34,513 nt of DNA, taken from positions 1 through 34,513 of the forward strand of contig JAJZAR010000002.1 in NCBI GenBank assembly GCA_021799315.1, written 5' to 3'. This document shows positions 7,938 through 15,246 of this stretch, one piece after another. The stretch is from Thermoplasmata archaeon (GTDB lineage: Archaea; Thermoplasmatota; Thermoplasmata; Thermoplasmatales; Thermoplasmataceae). The translations under genes were made by a program, and so were the position numbers. The notes beneath the pieces were generated by a model that ran no database searches, was not told the origin of the DNA, and worked only from the letters and a program-made list of their open reading frames with translations. Each line of letters starts with the position of its first letter. The stretch's first letter is position 1.

Positions 7938-8618
7938 TTATTTTTTGCTTACGCCGAATAATTCTTCCTCAGTGCCGTTTTCGCTGCCAAATATAACTTT
8001 CTGTATCATACCGCAGAAGATACCCACCTCAACTACCCCCGGTATCGTCTTTATCTGAGCCTCCAGGAGTTTGGGGTTATCAATAAGTCCAAAGTCTGCG
8101 TCGCATATCAGGTTCCCATTGTCGCTGATCCTTCGTTCACCCATTCTTTCTAACACTCTGGAACCAAGAGCTTCTATGTTCGCAATTGTCCGTTCATACA
8201 GAAATGGTACAACTTCCACTGGCACCTTGAACTTCCCTAATTTGGTGACCTTTTTTGATATATCCGCAATTATGCACACAAAATTGCTATTTCTCGCGAC
8301 GATCTTTTCCCTCGTGAGTGCACCTCCTCCCCCTTTTATGAGATTACCATAGGGATCAATTTCATCAGTTCCATCTATATCCAGTAATATGGGCCCTGTG
8401 ACTTTGTTAGACACTGAAAATCCTCTATCTAAAAGCTTTTTTTCAGTGTCTCGAGAAGTAGGAACAAAGACATTGTCCTTAAACTTTTCAGGAGTATTTG
8501 ACATCAATTCAATCAATCGCGTAACCGTTGACCCCGTGCCAATGCCAACAAATCCACTCGATGGGATAAGAGGCAGAGAAGCCTTTGCTGAATTTAGTTT
8601 TAAGTCGACATTATTCAT
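7938..8618 (-). CDS. rpiA: Ribose-5-phosphate isomerase A
   Basis: A 226-residue enzyme that interconverts ribose 5-phosphate and ribulose 5-phosphate in the non-oxidative pentose pathway, feeding nucleotide synthesis. Diagnostic motifs are 'GIGTGSTV' (25-32, phosphate binding), 'DIDGTDEID' (80-88) and 'KGGGGALTREK' (95-105) containing the catalytic base E104 and K95, then 'KLGKFKVPVEVVPF'. The length matches the family. Start ATG 8618 is 24-26 nt from a box shared with the divergent thioesterase gene, so it should be leaderless. Confidence 0.95.
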   Translation of the reverse strand: MNNVDLKLNSAKASLPLIPSSGFVGIGTGSTVTRLIELMSNTPEKFKDNVFVPTSRDTEKKLLDRGFSVSNKVTGPILLDIDGTDEIDPYGNLIKGGGGALTREKIVARNSNFVCIIADISKKVTKLGKFKVPVEVVPFLYERTIANIEALGSRVLERMGERRISDNGNLICDADFGLIDNPKLLEAQIKTIPGVVEVGIFCGMIQKVIFGSENGTEEELFGVSKK

Positions 8619-8636
8619 GTTTATGACTGTTATCTC

Positions 8637-8651
8637 TTTAAATTTAATTAA
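8637..8651. promoter_or_regulatory. Shared near-palindromic TATA box
   Basis: TTTAAATTTAATTAA lies at the middle of the 47-bp gap between rpiA (start 8618, minus) and the thioesterase gene (start 8666, plus). Its centre is about 24-26 nt from each ATG, so one element, or two overlapping ones, can place both transcription starts at the start codons. Confidence 0.6.
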
Positions 8652-8665
8652 GTCATACGTTTCCC

Positions 8666-9175
8666 ATGGAACTTACACCTAAATCATGGAAGAGCAGTTA
8701 TACCGAGATGGAAAGATTAGTTCTCCCAGCAGATACCAACGTATTTAGCTCCCTATACGGCGGTAGGCTCATGGAATGGGTTGACAATGTAGGCTCAATC
8801 GTTGCTTTTAAGCATTGCAGGACAAAAACCGTAACGGGAAGTATTGATAGCCTCTTCTTTCTGGCACCCATACATCTTGGATATATTGTAAAAATGCAGG
8901 GTAGATTGAATTATACGACAGACAGATCAATGGAAATAGAAGTTGATGTATCCGCTCAGGACGCATTTACGGGAAGGGAGCGTTTCACAACAAAAGCTTA
9001 TCTGACCTATGTGGCAATAGATGATGATGGCAAATCTATTTCTGTTCCTCAACTGCTAATGGAGGACGATGATGCCAAAGCAAGATTTAAGGCAGGGCAG
9101 GAAAGGAGCATAAGAAGAATGGACCTTCTCTCTTCAGTCCGCAAGGAAGCCCAAAATTTCGATAAAGCACATTAA
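8666..9175 (+). CDS. Acyl-CoA thioesterase, hotdog fold
   Basis: A 169-residue cytoplasmic protein of the YciA/BACH-type hotdog thioesterase family, which hydrolyses acyl-CoA to free acid and CoA. The active-site region reads 'DTNVFSSLYGGRLMEWVD' (23-40): N25, the GG turn at 32-33 and D40 on the long hotdog helix correspond to the N..GG..M.W.D family pattern. The end of the fold is 'RFTTKAYLTYVAID'. The substrate is unclear; Thermoplasmatales do not build fatty-acid membranes, so it may act on amino-acid or isoprenoid degradation CoA esters. Leaderless start. Confidence 0.88.
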   Translation: MELTPKSWKSSYTEMERLVLPADTNVFSSLYGGRLMEWVDNVGSIVAFKHCRTKTVTGSIDSLFFLAPIHLGYIVKMQGRLNYTTDRSMEIEVDVSAQDAFTGRERFTTKAYLTYVAIDDDGKSISVPQLLMEDDDAKARFKAGQERSIRRMDLLSSVRKEAQNFDKAH

Positions 9176-9189
9176 TTGCACATAAGAAC

Positions 9190-9199
9190 AATATATATT
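9190..9199 (+). promoter_or_regulatory. TATA box of the T4SS-like cassette
   Basis: AATATATATT is centred about 30 nt before ATG 9225. It predicts transcription from about 9220 for the three-gene cassette; no other box is seen before the second and third genes. Confidence 0.55.
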
Positions 9200-9224
9200 C
9201 CCATGAAAACTTCAAGGCTCTATT

Positions 9225-9503
9225 ATGTCCTTGATTTACAGAATACATGAATTAACGATGACAACAGTTGCGAATTCATTAACTGATGTCATGTCTAGGT
9301 TAATGACCATAGTTGTAGGTGTATCTGCTGTAGTAATAGCCATCCTTTGGATTCCAATTGCCATATCTTTTTTCAGCACGGATGAACAGAAGAGATATAT
9401 TGCATATTCAAGAGCTAAAAATGCGGCAATAGGAACACTTATTTTTGTTCTTGCTGTTAGTGGAACACTCTATGCCCTATTCCATTACATAGCTGTGGGA
9501 TAA
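9225..9503 (+). CDS. VirB2/CedA1-like two-helix pilin candidate
   Basis: A 92-residue membrane protein: a polar N-terminus, TM1 at about 27-50, a short basic polar loop (51-66, 'STDEQKRYIAYSRAKN'), TM2 at about 67-90, and almost no tail. Size, helix hairpin, and the basic loop running into 'AAIGTLIF' match VirB2/TrbC pilins and the archaeal CedA1/TedC pilins. Sequence in this class is very divergent, so the assignment rests on shape and on the two following genes, a VirB6-like and a VirB4-like protein. First gene of the cassette; stop at 9503 is followed after one base by the next start. It could instead be an accessory membrane subunit. Confidence 0.72.
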   Translation: MSLIYRIHELTMTTVANSLTDVMSRLMTIVVGVSAVVIAILWIPIAISFFSTDEQKRYIAYSRAKNAAIGTLIFVLAVSGTLYALFHYIAVG

Positions 9504-9504
9504 A

Positions 9505-10476
9505 TTGCAGTTGATTGGATCCGTTCTATCGTCTCTGGCGGTAGTCATACTAGCAATAGAGTTTCTAATATCGTCTCAATTCTGGAGTCTGGCAATCCAT
9601 CAGGGTCTTGAAAGCAAATACGCATTTCTGTATTTTGAAGATTTCAATACGGCAGTGAATAATTTCCACAGTGAAATTATGGCTTTGCTGCCTATAATTT
9701 TCCTTTTATGTGCAATCTATCTGGCACTGTATCTTTTCCTTTCCGATAAACCTGAATTTATGCAGACAGCATATAAAGGCATAATCAGCATCATAATTTT
9801 CTTCCTCTCCGAACTCTTTCTGAACAAATTGTCTTTTCTTGTCCAGTATGGAAGTTCTTTTCTTCTTTCTCTGTCTCCACACTGGGCATCTTATTTCTCG
9901 GAGTCATACATGCTCTACAATATTCACTATTTTAGCAGTGGTAGCAATTCTGTAATGGAGATTATTCTTGATGGCATATATGTCTCTTCATCCATTTCCG
10001 TTCTATTCTTTCTGATGGTCAGGGTGGCGATTCTCATTGTACTATATCTGGTCCTTCCCTTAATTACGCCATTATATTTCATCGGACATTTGAAAGGTTA
10101 TGTTTTCAGATTTTGGACTCTATATTTACAACTCTTGTTTTCTCCAATCATTATTCTTTTTGTTCTATATCTCTACATAAATTTCACCGGTAATTTTTTC
10201 ATTCAGATGGGATTTCTCCTCCTTCTCACAATTCTTCCATCAAGTTTTATATACACTGCCTACAGAATGGGTTCAGGCCGAAGTGGCCTCGGCACCAGCT
10301 TCTTGATGTGGTCAGGTATGGACGTTCTGAGTGAGGGAGTAGGACTTGGGGTAAGGGCCGGAAACAGGATTAGGGCCAATTCAAAAGAGAAGCTCAGAGA
10401 AGCTGCTCCCGAGTTGCATATGGGTAACATTTTAGGACTGACGAATCGAGGTAAGGAAGACTATGAGCAGAGATAA
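9505..10476 (+). CDS. VirB6/CedA-like polytopic membrane channel protein
   Basis: A 323-residue protein with about six membrane helices (roughly 3-24, 58-79, 90-108, 160-186, 205-227, 232-252), a long loop of about 35 residues near 124-158, and a basic C-terminal tail of about 70 residues. The segment 'LVLPLITPLYFIGHLKGYV' followed by 'FWTLYLQLLFSPIII' resembles the central part of VirB6/TrbL, the inner-membrane channel of type IV secretion systems, and the equivalent CedA. Start is TTG 9505, one base after the previous stop; no ATG fits. It overlaps the ATPase gene by 14 nt, so translation is coupled. Family membership is inferred from topology, size and context. Confidence 0.7.
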   Translation: MQLIGSVLSSLAVVILAIEFLISSQFWSLAIHQGLESKYAFLYFEDFNTAVNNFHSEIMALLPIIFLLCAIYLALYLFLSDKPEFMQTAYKGIISIIIFFLSELFLNKLSFLVQYGSSFLLSLSPHWASYFSESYMLYNIHYFSSGSNSVMEIILDGIYVSSSISVLFFLMVRVAILIVLYLVLPLITPLYFIGHLKGYVFRFWTLYLQLLFSPIIILFVLYLYINFTGNFFIQMGFLLLLTILPSSFIYTAYRMGSGRSGLGTSFLMWSGMDVLSEGVGLGVRAGNRIRANSKEKLREAAPELHMGNILGLTNRGKEDYEQR

Positions 10477-12283
10477 TTTTTCTCAGTTGATTCCACTATC
10501 TAATATATTCAATCAGGGTGGGAAGAACAAACCCGTATGGGTTCCGTCAATTATGTTGCTATTGGCCATTTTTCTTTTACTATTCTACTCTGGAATGCTA
10601 CGGCTCGTACCCTATGTTCTTACCTTTGCATTCATCATTACAATCGCATTCTTTTTAAGAAATAGAAAAATAGATTTGCACACACAGGCATTTAATTCCT
10701 ATGGGTTTCTAAAGGGAAAAACAGTATTTTCCATTCGTTCAGACTTCAGATGGGATTCTACAGTTGATGAAATTAGAAATAACTTTTCTCAAATAAACGA
10801 TGCTTTAAAATCTACAGAAAGCAGTTTTACCATAATTACAGTACCGGCCCAGGACTGTGCGGATTTTAAGCTCTCCCACAGCGAAAAAGAGGAATTGAAC
10901 GTAGTCTTCTCCTCATATTTGATTTTAGATGGGGATAGTGGAGAACACGATGGTTTTATAAAGCAAATGAGAGTCTACGGGATCTCCCTTGAAAGGAAGA
11001 ACGTTAACGAGTTATACACCTACTTTGATAAAATTATGGCGGGAAATTTACAGAGAAGGAGGAACTTTATCAAAGGAAAAACCAATTTTTCCATGTCCAC
11101 AATTTCCCAGAGCTTTAAAAGGAGTCATTATCAAGCATCAAGACTCTTAGATTCTCTACCTTTTTCATGTATAACAATTACAAATTTTATCTTGCAAAAG
11201 AAGAGTTCTGATATTATACAAAAGGAAATTTCAAAAATTCTTGCAAAGAGCAGATTGCGCAGTGAAAGAAATCTACCTGAAGGTGAGCAGAATGTTTTGA
11301 GGAGAGAATCTGCTTTGGAGATAAGGAACGATAGTTCTGAATGGTTGTACAGTATCCAGCAGTCATTTATTCTTTCAAGTAAACAGTCATACAAACTTAA
11401 GAGTATGCAAGATGAATTGAGCAATATGTGTGAATCATGGGGACTATCACTTTCTTTACCTGATCACAGGAACAATAAACTTATGGAGAAATTATTCACG
11501 GGAAAATTTATACGATTTCTCCAGACTCCCAACAAATTGTGTGCTTTTTTCACATTTCTCACTGAGGAAAAAGAAGACGGTATAATAATAGGCAAAGATA
11601 GTCAGACAGATAAACCTGTACATTTCGACCCTTTCCTTAAGGGAAGCTATAATATCATTGCCATGGGAGAGACAGGATCAGGAAAGAGCTTCTTTTCAAT
11701 GCTGTTTCTGAGGAGAATGGTGATTGAAAAAAGAGTGAAGCACATAATGATTCTGGACGTGCTCAATGAATACAATCCAAAAACATGGGAGGAACTGTGT
11801 ACAGAGAATGCAGTTGGGATCAGGATACTGAAAATTGAAGATGGTGAAGTTGTAAAAGCAATGGAAGAGGCAATGGACTTCCTAAAATCCTTGGAGGGTG
11901 AAGAGAAAATTATAGTTATAGAAGAAGCTCACGTATTCCTGAACCATTCATATGCCAGTACAGTTCTGGCTCAAATTGTTAAAGTATCAAGGCACTTCAG
12001 GTGTTGTGTATTTACCATATCACAGGATGCAAATGATATTACATCAGAAGAAGGCAAGAAGATCCTAAATAATTCAAATTCTGTTTTCATTTTCAGGAAT
12101 AAGCTTATGGGAGCACTTGAGAAGTTCGGCATAAATATCTCCGAGTTCGGATACGGAAAGGATCAGCTTTCACTTCATGGTGGAAGGAATAGCCAATTTT
12201 CAGAATCATTCTTTTATTCAAACCACAAACTGAGAAAAATTGTCATCTCTGCTTCGTCCGGAGAGAATGGAATATCCTATTGA
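10463..12283 (+). CDS. VirB4/CedB-like conjugation-type ATPase
   Basis: A 606-residue protein with two N-terminal membrane helices (about 27-45 and 48-65), a middle domain of about 300 residues, and a C-terminal VirB4/HerA-type RecA ATPase. Seen directly: 'IIIGKDSQTDKPVHFDPF' before the P-loop (the VirB4 'G.d..tg.pv..D' element), Walker A GETGSGKS at 402-409, Walker B IIVIEEAH at 483-490, and a downstream 'FTISQDANDI' sensor-like strand. VirB4 proteins power pilus and channel assembly or DNA transport. CedB of Crenarchaeota has the same size, N-terminal membrane anchor and ATPase. No relaxase or coupling protein is nearby, which argues for a chromosomal DNA-import device rather than a conjugative element. 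Confidence 0.88.
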   Translation: MSRDNFSQLIPLSNIFNQGGKNKPVWVPSIMLLLAIFLLLFYSGMLRLVPYVLTFAFIITIAFFLRNRKIDLHTQAFNSYGFLKGKTVFSIRSDFRWDSTVDEIRNNFSQINDALKSTESSFTIITVPAQDCADFKLSHSEKEELNVVFSSYLILDGDSGEHDGFIKQMRVYGISLERKNVNELYTYFDKIMAGNLQRRRNFIKGKTNFSMSTISQSFKRSHYQASRLLDSLPFSCITITNFILQKKSSDIIQKEISKILAKSRLRSERNLPEGEQNVLRRESALEIRNDSSEWLYSIQQSFILSSKQSYKLKSMQDELSNMCESWGLSLSLPDHRNNKLMEKLFTGKFIRFLQTPNKLCAFFTFLTEEKEDGIIIGKDSQTDKPVHFDPFLKGSYNIIAMGETGSGKSFFSMLFLRRMVIEKRVKHIMILDVLNEYNPKTWEELCTENAVGIRILKIEDGEVVKAMEEAMDFLKSLEGEEKIIVIEEAHVFLNHSYASTVLAQIVKVSRHFRCCVFTISQDANDITSEEGKKILNNSNSVFIFRNKLMGALEKFGINISEFGYGKDQLSLHGGRNSQFSESFFYSNHKLRKIVISASSGENGISY

Positions 12284-12504
12284 TCGTAAGCTCCTGATTT
12301 AATGTATCCTACCCCAAGAAGCCCAAAAACAGCCATTGGTAAACAGAATGCGTATATACCTGGGTCCGTCCATGTATCGAATAAGATTGACCAGACAAGG
12401 TAAAAAAATACTCCTATTGCTAGGAATATCATACTTACTGCAAGAAGAGCATTTTTGTATGTAATAGTCGCTTTTTTATTATCTGGACTTGGTAAAGCCT
12501 CCAT
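12277..12504 (-). CDS. Small two-helix membrane protein, unknown
   Basis: A 75-residue protein with a charged N-terminus and two membrane helices (about 18-38 and 47-66) separated by a short acidic loop with tryptophans. I do not recognise the family. ATG 12504 is chosen because a TATA-like CTATTTAAC (12527-12535) is centred 27 nt before it. It overlaps the end of the VirB4-like gene by 7 nt, converging. Two-helix small proteins such as CedA2 accompany Ced systems, but opposite orientation makes that link weak. Confidence 0.6.
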   Translation of the reverse strand: MEALPSPDNKKATITYKNALLAVSMIFLAIGVFFYLVWSILFDTWTDPGIYAFCLPMAVFGLLGVGYIKSGAYDQ

Positions 12505-12808
12505 TGTCAACCCATACTGAATCATTCTATTTAACACTTGTTAGAAGGAATTCCACATTTGCCTGACCGTGAGGAACTAGGAAATATTCGAAGTAAATTA
12601 TACGCATTTGTTATGGGTGAACTATCAAAATTATAAAATAAAATCTCATGAAGTCATGGGTGACCTCATCCTCCATGTTTCAGAAGTGGATTTCCCACTA
12701 AAAATTTTTAAAATATCAAGGAAATTTATGGGATTCAATTTGATATTTTCGTAATTATTTGAACTAAAATGTCATAAATTTTAATTAAAGCGATGTAATT
12801 CCTTCTGG
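12505..12808. other. 304-nt gap with a candidate small RNA
   Basis: No protein gene seen. The rightmost part holds the TATA box of the MptD gene (AAATTTTAATTAAAG, about 12776-12789). The middle carries two inverted repeats described separately as a possible minus-strand RNA. The remainder is A/T-rich without repeats I can recognise. Confidence 0.5.
12640..12685 (-). ncRNA. Candidate small RNA ending in a hairpin terminator
   Basis: On the minus strand a TATA-like ATATTTTAAAAA is centred near 12710, predicting a start near 12685. Downstream are ATGAGGTCA and TGACTTCAT (12669-12648), forming a 9-bp stem with one G-U pair around loop CCCA, then GAGATTTTATTTT. The G-U pair would be an A-C mismatch on the plus strand, so the stem favours minus-strand RNA. 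A further small hairpin GTGG-GAAAT-CCAC (12698-12686) lies at the predicted 5' end. Speculative. Confidence 0.25.
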
Positions 12809-13168
12809 ATGGTTGATGAAGCTGCTTCTTATTTTAACTGTACTGATCGCGAAAGAGCAATTTTTGAGGCAGGCATCAAGTTAGGGTCTATCTATCACCA
12901 GTACGTTGGTGTTCCTATGAATCAGTCTAACATTGATGCCATGGAACAGGCAATTCAAAAGAGTGTTATGGTACAACCTTTTGTCAAGTCAGCAACGGTT
13001 AGCATCGACAGGAATATGGTAAAAAAGTCCACAGGTCATTACAAATATGGCACGCTCAAGGGAGAAATGCTGAATGTAACTCTTGAGGTGGAATATAACA
13101 ATCAAGCTGTTCGGGCGAGAATGGAGTATGTAGAGAAATTGGATTACCCTCTTATGTTTTTGGAGTAA
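12809..13168 (+). CDS. mptD: Archaeal dihydroneopterin aldolase MptD
   Basis: A 119-residue protein matching the archaeal MptD (DUF372) family, unrelated in sequence to bacterial FolB. It cleaves 7,8-dihydroneopterin to 6-hydroxymethyl-7,8-dihydropterin and glycolaldehyde in pterin synthesis. The family's marks are visible: 'CTDRERAIFEAGIKLG' (11-26), H30, and the C-terminal 'LDYPLMFLE'. Length is typical. The start is 27 nt from a TATA box, so leaderless. It is followed after 3 nt by the THEP1-like gene in the same transcript. Confidence 0.87.
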   Translation: MVDEAASYFNCTDRERAIFEAGIKLGSIYHQYVGVPMNQSNIDAMEQAIQKSVMVQPFVKSATVSIDRNMVKKSTGHYKYGTLKGEMLNVTLEVEYNNQAVRARMEYVEKLDYPLMFLE

Positions 13169-13171
13169 AAA

Positions 13172-13714
13172 ATGGCAGTAAAAATTGGAATAACTGGGCC
13201 AGTTGGCGCAATAAAGGCTGAAGCCTTGAAAAAGATAATGGAAATGTTGGACAATCAGCAGAAGATTGTTCAGGGTGTGTTAGTGAGTGAAGTATTTACA
13301 AACAATAAGCTCACTGGTTATACGATATTTGATATATATTCAAAGAAAAAGGCTCAATTTGCAGATATTAGCCTTGTTTCAAGAATAAAAATAGATAAAA
13401 TTGGGGTTGATACAAGAATTCTGGAAGAAGTCCTGATACCAAGTCTTCAGAGAGCAAGAGAACAGGCAGATGTCATTGTTATTGATGAGATTGGGAAACT
13501 GGAAATGACATCAAAGAATGTGCAAAAGGAAATAAATGATACGTTAAATTTCACAAAGCCCATGATAGTGACTGTACATAAAAAATCGAGAAACCCCGTA
13601 CTTCAGGAGATCAGAGCGCTGGAAGGTGTCAGGGTATTTGATATCACACCAATCAACAGGAGTCTTCTACCTTACAGGGTGATGAAAGTAATAACTGGAG
13701 AGGAGCCCATATGA
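13172..13714 (+). CDS. THEP1-like nucleoside-triphosphatase with degenerate P-loop
   Basis: A 180-residue P-loop protein related to THEP1/NTPase_1: the C-terminal half has an intact Walker B 'VIVIDEIGKLEM' (101-112), 'MIVTVHKKSRNP' and the order of strands expected. The Walker A at 9-16 reads GPVGAIKA where the family has GxPGxGKT: the second conserved glycine is isoleucine and the Mg-coordinating Thr/Ser is alanine, though K15 remains. It may bind nucleotide poorly or work as a regulator. THEP1 enzymes hydrolyse various NTPs; physiological role is unknown. Co-transcribed with mptD. Confidence 0.8.
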   Translation: MAVKIGITGPVGAIKAEALKKIMEMLDNQQKIVQGVLVSEVFTNNKLTGYTIFDIYSKKKAQFADISLVSRIKIDKIGVDTRILEEVLIPSLQRAREQADVIVIDEIGKLEMTSKNVQKEINDTLNFTKPMIVTVHKKSRNPVLQEIRALEGVRVFDITPINRSLLPYRVMKVITGEEPI

Positions 13715-14041
13715 AATCTTTTGTTCTTTCGTATAATAGTCTTGCAGTCCTATGATGAATATACCTCTCGCAGCAATTAATTTATTTCTAAAAATAAGAA
13801 GAATGAAGACGGTGGGGGTTTATGCATCTAATGATATCCAGAGGTAAAAGTTCCGGCGATACTAAAGAAATAAACCTGGCGAAGAACACTAATTGTTACT
13901 GTGTAATAAAGGGTTGTAACATTCTCATTATACGTGCTAAATTTGCCGGAATTTGCTGTTTACTAATAAGAAATGTTATGGCATACACGAAAGGTTTCAA
14001 GTACACGGATTTGGAAGCTGCTTCAATTGAGGTTGAAAATA
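13715..14041. other. 327-nt gap before trm1
   Basis: Contains a TATA-like AATTAATTTATTT near 13775-13787 and a low-confidence short gene from 13822 that overlaps trm1. No TATA box is found at leaderless distance from trm1 itself, so trm1 is probably transcribed from the box near 13780. Confidence 0.5.
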
Positions 14042-14052
14042 ATGTCATTTGA
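13822..14052 (+). CDS. Possible small cysteine-rich protein upstream of trm1
   Basis: A possible 76-residue protein with five cysteines (NCYCVIKGC and GICC) and a hydrophobic centre. I do not recognise it. In favour: a TATA-like box about 42 nt upstream, a GGTGG purine-rich stretch 7 nt before ATG 13822, no other way to transcribe trm1, and an 11-nt overlap with the trm1 start that would couple translation. Against: composition is unusual and no family pattern is visible. ATG 13831 is an alternative start. Confidence 0.3.
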   Translation: MHLMISRGKSSGDTKEINLAKNTNCYCVIKGCNILIIRAKFAGICCLLIRNVMAYTKGFKYTDLEAASIEVENNVI

Positions 14053-15127
14053 TTCAGGAGATGGATCAAATTCTCCTGAAAATGGAGGGCAATATACGGA
14101 AGGCAAGGCCAAAATTGAACATTTAAGTAATCTTAAAATTAGTGGACCAGGGTCAAAGTCTTCTGGATTTCTCAATAGTTCACAGTTACTTAACAGGGAT
14201 ATCACCGTCATGCTCTTGAATACTTTGAGGCCAAAACTATACCTCGATGGGTTCAGTGCAACAGGCATACGCGCTATCAGGGCAAACCTTGAGGCAGATA
14301 TTCGTACCGTTGCAGTTGAAAGAAATTATAGAACATACCAGATATTGCTGAGCAATCTTCAAGAAAATAACGTCACCGCTGAAACATATATGGACTCTTT
14401 TGAATCAGTTGTGTCCAGATTCAGATTCGACTTCATAGATGTTGACCCTTATGGGTCAATTGTGCCATATGTGGATACTGCTCTGAACTATTCTACAAAT
14501 AATGGATACATTGGGTTCACAGCCACAGACTTAAGTGTTTTAACAGGTTCAATTGAAGAGAAGAATATGCGAAGATACGGTTCCAGAATGCCAAACAATT
14601 CTATGAGGCACGAATTTGGATTGAGAAATCTTCTCGGCTTTATAGCAAGGCGAGCCGCCTCCCTTGATATGGGAATTATACCGGAAATATCTTTCTGGCA
14701 TGGCCATTACTATAGGGTAATATTGAAGGTAAAACATGGGGCCAATGCAGCATGTGCAACTCTGGATGGCGTTGGAACAATTTCCCCCAGTGCGGTGGAT
14801 CCCTTACTTCAGTCTTCATCCTATGGACCTTTGTGGACAGGATCTATGAATAGTATATTCCATGATTCAACATTGAATATACCTGATTCCATAGGTGAAA
14901 TCTCTAGAAACTTTGCAATATCCCTTGTAAATGAGGATATATCCGCACTTTTTCTTGATGCAACAGAGAGTATGTCCCGGAGAAAGATCAATCTTCCCTC
15001 AATAAGTGACGTTATATCAGAGGCAGAGGGTGTGGGCATTGTCGCCAGAAGGACTCATTTTTCCACAACAGGCATAAAATCCAACAATTATGGGGAATTG
15101 TTGAAAATAATGGCTAAATCCCCTTAG
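14042..15127 (+). CDS. trm1: tRNA (guanine26-N2)-dimethyltransferase Trm1
   Basis: A 361-residue SAM-dependent enzyme that makes N2,N2-dimethylguanosine at tRNA position 26. Landmarks are 'TEGKAKI' (19-25, typical N-terminal motif), 'LLNRDITV', the SAM motif DGFSATGIRAIR (69-80), the catalytic DVDPYGS (133-139), 'TATDLSVL', and 'YGSRMPNNSMRHEFGLRNLL' through 'GHYYRVILKV'. I start at ATG 14042 rather than the in-frame 13973 because the added residues are unlike the family N-terminus and GAGGTTG lies about 9 nt upstream. Slightly shorter than usual at about 380 residues; C-terminal domain looks compact but present. Confidence 0.93.
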   Translation: MSFDSGDGSNSPENGGQYTEGKAKIEHLSNLKISGPGSKSSGFLNSSQLLNRDITVMLLNTLRPKLYLDGFSATGIRAIRANLEADIRTVAVERNYRTYQILLSNLQENNVTAETYMDSFESVVSRFRFDFIDVDPYGSIVPYVDTALNYSTNNGYIGFTATDLSVLTGSIEEKNMRRYGSRMPNNSMRHEFGLRNLLGFIARRAASLDMGIIPEISFWHGHYYRVILKVKHGANAACATLDGVGTISPSAVDPLLQSSSYGPLWTGSMNSIFHDSTLNIPDSIGEISRNFAISLVNEDISALFLDATESMSRRKINLPSISDVISEAEGVGIVARRTHFSTTGIKSNNYGELLKIMAKSP

Positions 15128-15220
15128 TTCCATGACACTTTATGGCAATGAATGAGGTCTCTTTGAATTGGATTTCTATAAATTGGGATACTTATTGACC
15201 GGCATTGGATTGGTAAATAA

Positions 15221-15231
15221 TTTATAAATAA
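15221..15231 (+). promoter_or_regulatory. TATA box of the ether-lipid operon
   Basis: TTTATAAATAA is centred about 22-25 nt before GTG 15247, supporting that GTG as a leaderless start. Confidence 0.55.
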
Positions 15232-15246
15232 TAATACTAACCCTCT

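Noticed and set aside
9225-12283. Integrated conjugative plasmid or virus
   Set aside because: No relaxase, coupling protein, integrase, attachment repeats or tRNA target site; flanked by housekeeping genes on both sides.
13973-14041. Longer trm1 start at 13973
   Set aside because: The added basic residues do not resemble the Trm1 N-terminus, while ATG 14042 is near the TEGKAKI motif and has a weak ribosome site.
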